From Prevotella sp. (GTDB lineage: Bacteria; Bacteroidota; Bacteroidia; Bacteroidales; Bacteroidaceae), in the NCBI GenBank assembly GCA_016291915.1, contig JAEEZP010000180.1, positions 1 through 7,795 of the forward strand: a stretch of 7,795 bases of DNA, in the 5' to 3' direction. The notes beneath the pieces are model-generated. The model made no database searches, was not told the DNA's origin, and worked only from the letters and a program-made list of their open reading frames with translations. A program made the translations under genes and the position numbers. The stretch's first letter is position 1, and each line of letters opens with the position of its first letter. This document shows, piece by piece, positions 1 to 5,832 of this stretch.

Positions 1-646
1 TAGAAAGGTCGAAACCTAAACGAATACCGTCGTAGTTCTTGCTGAGTTCACTAACCGTACTTAATGTCTGGTTACCGCTCATGCCACCGATCATCTGAAG
101 GGCAGACAACAGCTTCTTCGACTCGAAGGTAAGGCTCATTCCATTGGCAGTGCGGGTAAGATAACCGTTGGCATTGAGCAGCAGTGTCTTCAATGCTACA
201 GAACCCGTGGAAGCATTATACTCATAAGTACCGTTGATGTTCTTACCACCGATCTTTGCTGAGAAAGTCTTGTCAGCATTAAAGGTAAACTGAGTATTGT
301 TCTTACTGATACCCAAGCTGTTGTAAGTGGGCAACATCTTATCCACAACAGTTGCGGACACTACCTGTCCACCGGCTTTAGCCAATGCATTCTCAGAAGT
401 GAAGGCACATCCCGGCTGTGTATAACGCCATGTACCTACGATCGTTTCCTCGGTTAAGGTGTTTGCACCGATAATGCCGAAAAGGATGTTTGTCAGCGTA
501 CCGGTATTAGCTGCTGACGACAACACTGTTCCTAACACATTACCTAAGATAGAACCATTATTATTCGCGGTACCTGTAGTACCGGTTGTCATACATCCGC
601 TGAGCATAAACACAGCACTTAATACTAAAACACAAATCTTTTTCAT
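1..646 (-). CDS. DUF4923-type lipoprotein, 3' end cut by window edge
   Basis: This gene reads leftward from ATG at 646-644 and runs off the left edge after 215 codons, so only the C-terminus is missing. Residues 1-17 are a lipoprotein signal (MKK, hydrophobic stretch, LSG) with lipidated Cys18. A Thr/Gly/Asn-rich linker (19-31) and a small hydrophobic Gly-rich stretch (32-60) follow. Residues 71-94 carry the motif GTWRYTQPGCAF..SENALAKAGG, which I recognise from DUF4923 proteins of Bacteroidales. The rest looks like a small beta-rich domain. The residues after Cys18 lack the acidic signature linked to surface export in Bacteroidota, so the protein probably faces the periplasm (inference). Function is unknown. 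It lies 41 bases after the HD-domain gene on the same strand, with no TAnnTTTG box between them, so co-transcription is likely. Family call is from memory of the motif, not a search. Confidence 0.85.
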   Translation of the reverse strand, partial: MKKICVLVLSAVFMLSGCMTTGTTGTANNNGSILGNVLGTVLSSAANTGTLTNILFGIIGANTLTEETIVGTWRYTQPGCAFTSENALAKAGGQVVSATVVDKMLPTYNSLGISKNNTQFTFNADKTFSAKIGGKNINGTYEYNASTGSVALKTLLLNANGYLTRTANGMSLTFESKKLLSALQMIGGMSGNQTLSTVSELSKNYDGIRLGFDLS

Positions 647-657
647 CTTTTCTCGTT

Positions 658-672
658 ATTTAATGATTAAAT
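658..672. repeat. 15-base A/T palindrome upstream of lipoprotein gene
   Basis: ATTTAATGATTAAAT is a perfect inverted repeat around a single central base. It sits 12 to 26 bases upstream of the lipoprotein start codon, between it and the HD-domain gene. It could be an operator, but an A/T-rich palindrome of this size can arise by chance. No terminator-like G/C stem or T-tract is associated with it. Confidence 0.3.
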
Positions 673-678
673 TCTTCA

Positions 679-699
679 CTCTAAACTCTAAACCCTAAA
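679..699 (-). repeat. heptad array TTTAGGG-TTTAGAG-TTTAGAG at 3' end of HD gene
   Basis: Read on the minus strand there are three contiguous 7-base units: TTTAGGG (699-693), TTTAGAG (692-686) and TTTAGAG (685-679). The first unit and part of the second encode the C-terminal Phe-Arg-Val of the HD-domain protein, and the TAG stop (690-688) lies in the second unit. The unit order matches the array after the DUF4494 gene at 3449-3483: GGG-type units first, then two GAG-type units. Confidence 0.85.
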
Positions 700-1326
700 C
701 TCTTCCTCATACAGCTGTTCGAAAACCTTGCGCAACTCTTTAGGATGAGCAATGATCTGGCGGAGGGTTTGGAGATTCTTCTCATTTGGCGACCCCTTGA
801 TCCATAACCTTACATATCCATTCTCAGAGTATTTGTTGTGCATGTGTTCCACAAACCGTTTCCACTGTTCTTCCTTGGGCATTTCCGGATAGTGCGCCAT
901 ACCATATTGCACTGTGCGACGGAACACACTCATAGGTTCTAAGTCACGGTCAGCTTCTGCCACGATCTTTCCGTAAATGCTCCGCGGCATGTGTGAGGTA
1001 GATGCCCGATGATCCTCCACAGCTTCCTTCATGATCTTGATCTGTTCTGTCGAGAACCATTTCTTCAATCTGCTATCAGCCTGTAGTATCTTCCCACTGG
1101 TGAGATGATGGATGGCCCGTGGACCGCTGAGTCCTAAGTCATGGTATGCAGCCACGACATACACCATATTGATATCTGCCCCGTAGCTACGCGCTATCTG
1201 TAATGACCTGCGGATCACCCCTACGACATGCTCCATGTTATGTGCTTTGTCGAAATCGGCATACCTTGGAAGGATGTTCTTTTCAACAAACTCCATCAGG
1301 TCCAGACTGACGTTATTATTATCCAT
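688..1326 (-). CDS. HD-domain phosphohydrolase family protein
   Basis: This 212-residue protein has the metal-binding pattern of HD-superfamily hydrolases: His33 (preceded by His29 in AHNMEH), the His62-Asp63 doublet in AAYHDLGL, His106 in EDHRAS and Asp126 in EADRD. That matches H..HD..H..D, so a metal-dependent phosphohydrolase in the cytoplasm is expected; the substrate cannot be read from sequence. There is no signal peptide or second domain, and no clear synthetase motif of RelA/SpoT. Start ATG at 1326-1324 (MDNNNV) is chosen because a good promoter lies just upstream. A 4-codon out-of-frame ORF beginning with ATG at 1333 overlaps this start. The C-terminal codons run into a heptad repeat (679-699), so the last three residues may be repeat-derived. 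It is divergent from menA and probably co-transcribed with the DUF4923 lipoprotein gene. Confidence 0.85.
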   Translation of the reverse strand: MDNNNVSLDLMEFVEKNILPRYADFDKAHNMEHVVGVIRRSLQIARSYGADINMVYVVAAYHDLGLSGPRAIHHLTSGKILQADSRLKKWFSTEQIKIMKEAVEDHRASTSHMPRSIYGKIVAEADRDLEPMSVFRRTVQYGMAHYPEMPKEEQWKRFVEHMHNKYSENGYVRLWIKGSPNEKNLQTLRQIIAHPKELRKVFEQLYEEEFRV

Positions 1327-1342
1327 TTCTCATCTAAAAATA

Positions 1343-1374
1343 TTTGCAAATATACAATGAAAATATTACTTTTG
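1343..1374 (+). promoter_or_regulatory. Bacteroidota-type promoter for menA operon
   Basis: A -33 box TTTG (1343-1346) is followed after 20 bases by a -7 box TACTTTTG (1367-1374), matching the Bacteroides consensus TTTG / TAnnTTTG for the primary sigma factor. Transcription would start near 1380, giving a very short A-rich leader before the GTG start of menA at 1398. It overlaps the divergent promoter at 1347-1377. Confidence 0.7.
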
Positions 1375-1377
1375 CAA
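1347..1377 (-). promoter_or_regulatory. Bacteroidota-type promoter for HD-domain gene, divergent
   Basis: On the minus strand a TTG (1377-1375) is followed after 20 bases by TATATTTG (1354-1347), which fits the -7 consensus TAnnTTTG. Transcription would start near 1340, leaving a leader of about 14 bases before the ATG at 1326. The two divergent promoters occupy the same DNA, with each -33 box abutting the other's -7 box. Confidence 0.65.
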
Positions 1378-1397
1378 GTAATTAAAAAAAAATTACA

Positions 1398-2303
1398 GTG
1401 AACGAACAGAATATTGTAAGAAATTCTTTCAAGGCTTGGCTCTTGGCTGCAAGGCCGAAAACCCTCTCCGGTGCAGCTGTCCCGGTGATGATCGGCACGG
1501 CTTTCGCACTGCATGACAGTTGGGAGTATGAAGGACTGACCTTCAAACCTACTGCGGCAATCCTGTGTTTCCTGTTTGCCTTCGTCATGCAGATAGATGC
1601 CAACTTTGTCAATGACTATTTCGATTATCTCCATGGTAACGATAATCAGGAGCGTCTGGGACCCAAACGTGCTTGTGCCATGGGGTGGGTGACGATCAGT
1701 GCCATGTGTAAGGCTATTATCATCACAACGTTACTGGCATGTCTCATTGGTTTACCGCTGATTTTCTTCGGCGGTTGGCAGATGATTCTTGTCGGTATCG
1801 TCTGTGTGCTATTCTGTTTTCTCTATACCACCCATCTGTCGTATTTAGGCTTGGGTGATGTGTTAGTGCTCCTCTTTTTCGGTATCGTCCCCGTCTGTTT
1901 CACCTATTTCGTACAACACCGGATGATTTCCGGAGAAGTATTGTGGGCATCCATCGCTTGTGGCATTGTCATCGATGCTTTGCTGATGGTGAACAACTAC
2001 CGTGATATACGTAATGATCAGCATTGTGGAAAAGGTACTTTGGCAGTACGCCTGGGAGCCCGTAACAGTCGTATTCTCTATCTGGCCATCGGTTTTGTTG
2101 CTTTCCTTATGGGTATTCTCTATCTGTTCACCGGCAAACCCTTAGCATTCCTGCTACCGATCCTATACCTCTTCCTACATATCTCAGCCTATCGTAAGAT
2201 GGTGATGATCAATGAAGGTAGAGCATTGAATGCCGTTTTGGGCACAACAGCCCGTAACATCTTTATCTATGGTGTGTTATTAACCCTCGGTATCTTGCTA
2301 TGA
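1398..2303 (+). CDS. menA: 1,4-dihydroxy-2-naphthoate polyprenyltransferase
   Basis: MenA attaches the polyprenyl tail to 1,4-dihydroxy-2-naphthoate in menaquinone synthesis, at the inner membrane. The 301-residue protein is a multi-span membrane protein of the UbiA family. It has both Asp-rich motifs that bind Mg-diphosphate: N72-D73-Y-F-D76 with a further Asp82 in the first loop, and N199-N-Y-R-D203-I-R-N-D207 followed by G211-K212-G-T214 in the second. The NNYRD..D...GK.T form is typical of MenA rather than UbiA or heme O synthase. GTG at 1398 is the start: an in-frame TAA at 1383-1385 lies just upstream, the leader is A-rich, and the promoter at 1343-1374 ends 23 bases before it. Length is normal. 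It is the first gene of a likely three-gene operon and overlaps the next gene by 4 bases (ATGA). No other menaquinone gene is in the window. Confidence 0.92.
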   Translation: MNEQNIVRNSFKAWLLAARPKTLSGAAVPVMIGTAFALHDSWEYEGLTFKPTAAILCFLFAFVMQIDANFVNDYFDYLHGNDNQERLGPKRACAMGWVTISAMCKAIIITTLLACLIGLPLIFFGGWQMILVGIVCVLFCFLYTTHLSYLGLGDVLVLLFFGIVPVCFTYFVQHRMISGEVLWASIACGIVIDALLMVNNYRDIRNDQHCGKGTLAVRLGARNSRILYLAIGFVAFLMGILYLFTGKPLAFLLPILYLFLHISAYRKMVMINEGRALNAVLGTTARNIFIYGVLLTLGILL

Positions 2304-2968
2304 TCAAACGATTATTCCTATTCCTTTTTCTGTTTTCCTTCATCAGTGTGATGATGGCTCAAGACAACAATGAGCGCGACCATGTGGTGGTTACTCTCCA
2401 TGATGGTACGGAGGTGGAGGGTTTCGTCACTCGTTATTGGACAGAGAACGGATTGCTCGGCAGTGTGAACCGTGATTTTAAGATGCGTCCTCTCAATACG
2501 TCAGAAGAACGTCACTACAATGCCGAACAAGTTGAGAAGATTCGTTTCGTACATGCCATCTATGGGGACAATAAAGAGAATGTCATCTCTGCATTGGTGG
2601 CTCATCCCACCACTTTCAGACCTCACAGGCAGGTGAGGCAGTTTGTACATATAGAAGATGCCACTAGCCGTGGGACGATCTATTGGTGGAATGGCATAGA
2701 CAGTCAGCGGATGCAGTTGGGCACTGCCACCCTCACTACCATATATGGGGTGCGGTTGGCTGATGACGAGGTAATAATTCCCTTTATGACGGGTTCTGTT
2801 GTAACCCTTAATGTCTTTCGTAACGTATACAAGAAGAAAGACAAGAAGTTGGTTGACTATCTCGACCAACGAATCCTTAGTGGTGGTAAACGGTTGTGGG
2901 ACACCATGTCACAACACCCGGGGATGTTACTGCAATTTATCGACGATTATTATTCTAACAACAAATAA
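2300..2968 (+). CDS. exported protein of unknown function
   Basis: This 222-residue protein starts with a clear signal peptide: MIKR, a Leu/Phe-rich core, then VMMAQ, with cleavage expected near residues 20-21. There is no lipobox, so it is probably a soluble periplasmic or outer-membrane-associated protein. The mature N-terminus reads VVVTLHDGTEVEGFVTRYW, resembling short beta-strand modules in Bacteroidota envelope proteins built around a DGT-x-V-x-G turn. The C-terminal third is charged and rich in Lys, Asp and Tyr (KKKDKK near 178-183). I recognise no enzyme motif. The ATG overlaps the menA stop codon (ATGA), which implies translational coupling, and the DUF4494 gene follows after 11 bases. 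The coupling to menA is the only hint at its role. Confidence 0.8.
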   Translation: MIKRLFLFLFLFSFISVMMAQDNNERDHVVVTLHDGTEVEGFVTRYWTENGLLGSVNRDFKMRPLNTSEERHYNAEQVEKIRFVHAIYGDNKENVISALVAHPTTFRPHRQVRQFVHIEDATSRGTIYWWNGIDSQRMQLGTATLTTIYGVRLADDEVIIPFMTGSVVTLNVFRNVYKKKDKKLVDYLDQRILSGGKRLWDTMSQHPGMLLQFIDDYYSNNK

Positions 2969-2979
2969 AACAAACATTT

Positions 2980-3453
2980 ATGAGATCACGTACAGCAGTC
3001 TGGTTTGAAACCAAGATTGAATTTGAGAAAACCATGGACGATGGTAATCCTAAGAAAGTAAAAGAACAGTATACCGTGGATGCGCTGAGTTTCACCGAGG
3101 CAGAAAACCGTATTACCGAAGAGATGTCGTCTTTTATCAGTGGCGAGTTCAACGTTACGGATATTAAGAAAGCCACCTACAAAGAGATATTCTTCTCAGA
3201 CGTAGCCTCTGCCGACCGTTGGTACAAGGCGAAGGTACAGTTTATCACCATCGATGAGAAGTCGGAGAAAGAGAAACGCTCGAATGTGTATTACCTCGTG
3301 CAGGCAGGTACCTTGATGGAGGCTGTTAAGAATATTGATGCGGTGATGGGTGGCACGATGATCGATTATGCCATTGCTTCTGTTGCTGAGACCCAGATCA
3401 TGGATGTCTTCGAATACGGCACCGGTAAGAGCGCGATACCTGAGGAAGTTTAG
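2980..3453 (+). CDS. DUF4494-type conserved protein
   Basis: A 157-residue protein with no signal peptide or membrane segment, so probably cytoplasmic. The opening MRSRTAVWFETK, the stretch YTVDALSFTEAENRITEEM, and DRWYKAKVQFITIDEK are features I recognise from the DUF4494 family, widespread in Bacteroidota and of unknown function. It looks like an alternating strand/helix alpha+beta fold. Length is normal for the family. It follows the exported protein by 11 bases, in a plausible operon from the menA promoter. The end is odd: the stop codon TAG (3451-3453) lies inside the first unit of a heptad repeat array, so the C-terminal Glu-Val may have been reshaped by the repeat. Family assignment is from memory of the sequence pattern and was not searched. 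Confidence 0.85.
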   Translation: MRSRTAVWFETKIEFEKTMDDGNPKKVKEQYTVDALSFTEAENRITEEMSSFISGEFNVTDIKKATYKEIFFSDVASADRWYKAKVQFITIDEKSEKEKRSNVYYLVQAGTLMEAVKNIDAVMGGTMIDYAIASVAETQIMDVFEYGTGKSAIPEEV

Positions 3454-3483
3454 GGTTTAGGGTTTAGGGTTTAGAGTTTAGAG
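3449..3483 (+). repeat. heptad array: three TTTAGGG then two TTTAGAG
   Basis: Five contiguous 7-base units span the DUF4494 stop codon: TTTAGGG at 3449-3455, 3456-3462 and 3463-3469, then TTTAGAG at 3470-3476 and 3477-3483. TAG recurs every 7 bases, so all three reading frames are stopped within three units. The same arrangement with fewer units is at the end of the HD-domain gene (679-699). There is no G/C stem and T-tract, so it is not a standard terminator. Confidence 0.9.
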
Positions 3484-3502
3484 GTAATAGTATAGAGTTA
3501 TG

Positions 3503-3589
3503 TGATCTCCTAATCTCGTAATCTCGTGATTTCGATATCTCGATAACTCATTAACTCAACCACTCATAACTCGTTTACTTGTCAACTAA
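3503..3589 (+). repeat. degenerate octamer array (TAATCTCG-like), about 11 units
   Basis: This occupies most of the 147-base gap between the DUF4494 gene and yggS. Units in order: TGATCTCC, TAATCTCG (twice, 3511-3526), TGATTTCG, ATATCTCG, ATAACTCA, TTAACTCA, ACCACTCA, TAACTCG (7 bases), TTTACTTG and TCAACTAA. The core CTC at unit positions 5-7 is the best-kept part and the array decays rightward. I see no TAnnTTTG promoter, no hairpin terminator and no small ORF here, so how yggS is transcribed is unclear. Confidence 0.75.
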
Positions 3590-3600
3590 TTCATAAATAT

Positions 3601-4272
3601 ATGTATGACGTAAAGAATAATCTCCGTGAAGTCCTTGCTCAGTTGCCCGACCATGTACGGTTGGTGGCAGTGAGTAAGTTTCATCCCGATGAATATATCA
3701 TGGCAGCCTACGAAGAAGGACAACGAATTTTCGGCGAGAGTCATGAGCAGGAACTCAAACGGAAACAAGAGACATTACCCAAGGATATAGAGTGGCACTT
3801 TATCGGTCATCTGCAAACGAATAAGGTGAAGTATATCGCACCTTATATCTCGATGATTGAGGCTGTTGACTCCCTTAAGTTGTTGCGTGAGATCGACAAG
3901 CAAGCTGCCAAGTACGACCGTGTTATTGATGTGCTGCTCGAATTGCATATCGCAGAAGAGGAGACAAAGTATGGACTGACATTGGAGGCTTGTCGCGAAC
4001 TCCTTGCCGGTGGTGAGTGGAGATCCTTAGAACACGTACGTATCTGCGGACTGATGATGATGGCATCCTTCGTGGATGATACTGAACAGATACGTACTGA
4101 GATGATGATGGCTTCGGATTTCTTCGATGAGGTGAAACAGCAGTATTTCGCTGATGATCCTGCATTCAAAGAGCGTAGCTGGGGTATGAGTCATGATTTC
4201 CCCATTGCTGTTGAGTGTCATTCCACAATGGTACGTATCGGCACTACGATCTTCGGACCGAGGGTGTACTAG
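3601..4272 (+). CDS. yggS: YggS/PLPBP-family pyridoxal phosphate homeostasis protein
   Basis: YggS/PROSC proteins bind pyridoxal 5'-phosphate and help balance vitamin B6 and amino/keto-acid pools; no catalytic reaction is established. The 223-residue protein has the PLP-binding Lys26 in LVAVSK, the FGES turn (44-47), the family motif HFIGHLQTNK (66-75), and GLMMMAS. The C-terminal phosphate-binding segment runs GMSHDF to ST-MVRIGTTIFG, with Ser208 and Arg212. Where many homologues have Gly before this ST pair, this one has His207. The fold is the N-terminal TIM barrel of alanine racemase. Length is normal. ATG at 3601 follows the octamer repeat gap, and no consensus promoter was found upstream. 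It is 27 bases before the barrel-protein gene and is probably co-transcribed with the downstream genes. Confidence 0.93.
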   Translation: MYDVKNNLREVLAQLPDHVRLVAVSKFHPDEYIMAAYEEGQRIFGESHEQELKRKQETLPKDIEWHFIGHLQTNKVKYIAPYISMIEAVDSLKLLREIDKQAAKYDRVIDVLLELHIAEEETKYGLTLEACRELLAGGEWRSLEHVRICGLMMMASFVDDTEQIRTEMMMASDFFDEVKQQYFADDPAFKERSWGMSHDFPIAVECHSTMVRIGTTIFGPRVY

Positions 4273-4299
4273 CGTTTTCTATAGAATTCCAATAAAGTA

Positions 4300-5019
4300 A
4301 TGACAATCATGAAAAGACCGATAATACGGATTTACTTTCTTGCACTTTTGTGCTGCCTCTACACGCAGCGGACTTTGGCTCAGGAGACTTTTGAAATTGA
4401 CTTTCAGACAGATATCGTCAGTCAGAATATATACCGTGGACAGGTGGACGGCAGTGCATCCATCCAACCAGCCCTTTCTGCGGCGTGGAAAGGACTCAAA
4501 CTGGAATTCCTCGGCAGTGTGGGATTTGTCGATACTAAAGATCCACGACAATTGGATATGGTAGTTTCCTATACCACAGGGAAATTCACCGTGGGCATGA
4601 TCAACTACTGGGATGACCTTCCTAAAGAACCGTATTTCTATTTCGGTGATAACTCTGGTCATCAGTTCGAGGGATATCTTACGTATGATTTCGGCTTACT
4701 TTCAGCATCGTGGGCAACGATTTTTGCAGGTAGCGATGCCCGTAACAGTGACAACAAGCGTGTCTATTCTTCTTATTTTGAACTGACAGCTCCTTTCACG
4801 ATAAAAGGGATTGACGGTGATGTGCAGGTGGGTGTCGTGCCTTGGGCTACTGAGTATTACGACACTAACGGTTTTGCCGTTACGAACATTGCCCTAAATC
4901 TCAGTAAGGATGTGCGTATCACCGATTCTTTCTCACTGCCGCTTTTTGCATCGCTGATTGCCAATCCATCAGCACGTGACCTTTTCTTCGTGGCAGGTAT
5001 GTCGTTTAAAATCTTCTGA
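4300..5019 (+). CDS. outer-membrane beta-barrel protein, TorF/porin-like
   Basis: This 239-residue protein has a signal peptide (Lys/Arg-rich start, IYFLALLCCLY core, LAQ near 26-28) followed by alternating hydrophobic/polar strands rich in Tyr, Phe and Gly. It ends with Phe in GMSFKIF, the C-terminal strand signature read by the BAM complex. The early motif IVSQNIYRGQ (39-48), followed by SIQPALSAAWKGLKLEFLGSVGF, resembles the S.Y..RG..Q start of the TorF/TIGR02001 family of putative porins. A small outer-membrane barrel of about 10-12 strands is therefore likely; substrate is unknown. The start could be ATG 4300 or ATG 4309 (MKRPII); the second gives a more usual signal peptide. It lies between yggS and pgeF, 27 bases from the first and 3 from the second. 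The barrel call is firm, the family call tentative. Confidence 0.8.
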   Translation: MTIMKRPIIRIYFLALLCCLYTQRTLAQETFEIDFQTDIVSQNIYRGQVDGSASIQPALSAAWKGLKLEFLGSVGFVDTKDPRQLDMVVSYTTGKFTVGMINYWDDLPKEPYFYFGDNSGHQFEGYLTYDFGLLSASWATIFAGSDARNSDNKRVYSSYFELTAPFTIKGIDGDVQVGVVPWATEYYDTNGFAVTNIALNLSKDVRITDSFSLPLFASLIANPSARDLFFVAGMSFKIF

Positions 5020-5022
5020 TAA

Positions 5023-5811
5023 ATGATGTTGCCAAACGATACATTCCTGCAATATGATCTCGGGCCGAAAGTTACTGCTTTCAGTACGCGGCGCTATGGA
5101 GGCGTGAGCAAAGGCAATTATGCTACCTTTAATGTCAACGACTATTGTGGGGATCATCCCGATGATGTGAGGGTAAACCGACAACTCCTCTGTTGTTCGT
5201 TGGGAATCACCGTCGACCGTCTTGTTATGCCTCATCAGATACATGGCATACAGGTACGGTTGATAGATGATGCTTTTCTGAAGATGGATGATGCGTCACG
5301 TCGGCAGTTCCTTGAGGGTGTAGATGCACTGATTACTTGTGAAACAAATGTCTGCATCGGTGTCTCAACAGCTGACTGCATACCGGTTATCCTCTATGAT
5401 CCTGTTCATCATGCCTGTGGTGTTGCTCATGCAGGATGGCGAGGAACGGTATCACGGATTATCTGTCATACCCTCTCAGCCATGCAGCAACACTTTGCCA
5501 CCCAACCACAGGAGATAAGGGCTGTCATCGGTCCTGGTATCTCCTTATCAGCTTTCGAGGTGGGGCAGGAGGTATATGACGCTTTCGCCTCAGAACATTT
5601 CCCCATGCAGCGGATTGCTAAGAAATACGACAAGTGGCACATCGATCTGCCATTATGCAACCGACTGCTGTTGACAGATGCCGGAGTGCCCGATGAACAT
5701 ATTCACGATGCGGCTATCTGCACTTACAATAATCCCCCTGATTATTTTTCTGCCCGCCGGTTAGGCATCCATTCCGGTCGCATCCTCACGGCTATATTAA
5801 TTGATAATTGA
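5023..5811 (+). CDS. pgeF: peptidoglycan editing factor PgeF (YfiH/DUF152, multicopper-oxidase-like)
   Basis: PgeF proteins remove L-Ser wrongly placed at position 2 of the peptidoglycan stem peptide precursor; older annotations call them laccase or polyphenol oxidase. The 262-residue protein has the family metal site: His71 in MPHQIHG, Cys119 in STADCIPVIL, and His136 in CGVAHAGWRGT. The family motif GPGIS is also present. It opens with FSTRRYGGVSKGNYATFN, also typical. Length is normal. The start is ATG at 5023, 3 bases after the barrel-protein stop; a second ATG is adjacent at 5026. The last codons (IDN-stop) fall within a TAATTGA heptad array that continues to the next gene. A cytoplasmic enzyme; in Bacillus its homologue ylmD neighbours ylmE, a yggS homologue, and both are near each other here. 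Confidence 0.93.
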   Translation: MMLPNDTFLQYDLGPKVTAFSTRRYGGVSKGNYATFNVNDYCGDHPDDVRVNRQLLCCSLGITVDRLVMPHQIHGIQVRLIDDAFLKMDDASRRQFLEGVDALITCETNVCIGVSTADCIPVILYDPVHHACGVAHAGWRGTVSRIICHTLSAMQQHFATQPQEIRAVIGPGISLSAFEVGQEVYDAFASEHFPMQRIAKKYDKWHIDLPLCNRLLLTDAGVPDEHIHDAAICTYNNPPDYFSARRLGIHSGRILTAILIDN

Positions 5812-5832
5812 TAATTTATAATGAATAATCTG
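5798..5832 (+). repeat. heptad array TAATTGA-like bridging pgeF stop and next start
   Basis: Five 7-base units: TAATTGA (5798-5804), TAATTGA (5805-5811), TAATTTA (5812-5818), TAATGAA (5819-5825) and TAATCTG (5826-5832). The pgeF stop TGA (5809-5811) closes the second unit, and the ATG at 5821 of the next gene lies inside the fourth. The units contain TAA, and the first two also TGA, so stops occur in every frame. Confidence 0.75.

Noticed and set aside
459..698. Plus-strand ORF of 79 codons
   Set aside because: It lies antisense to the DUF4923 lipoprotein gene, which has a clear signal, lipobox and family motif; the ORF ends with repeat-derived sequence and resembles no protein.
1296..1634. 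Minus-strand ORF of 112 codons crossing the divergent promoters
   Set aside because: It is antisense to menA and would run through both promoters into the HD-domain gene; composition is not protein-like.
3449..3483. Telomere or G-quadruplex element
   Set aside because: Only three GGG runs are present, followed by GAG units, and the copy at 679-699 has one GGG run. A telomere is not expected within a bacterial gene cluster.
3503..3589. CRISPR array
   Set aside because: Units of 8 bases with no spacers and progressive decay do not fit repeat-spacer structure.
4036..4097. 11-base inverted repeat GTACGTATCTG / CAGATACGTAC with a 40-base loop in yggS
   Set aside because: It lies inside conserved coding sequence. 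A match of this size is only mildly unexpected in a window this long, and the long loop argues against a functional hairpin.
4051..4130. Internal repeat in YggS (MMMAS...DD and MMMAS..FFDE)
   Set aside because: The first copy is the normal GLMMMAS family motif; the second is a short helix with ATG-rich codons, so chance similarity is more likely than duplication.
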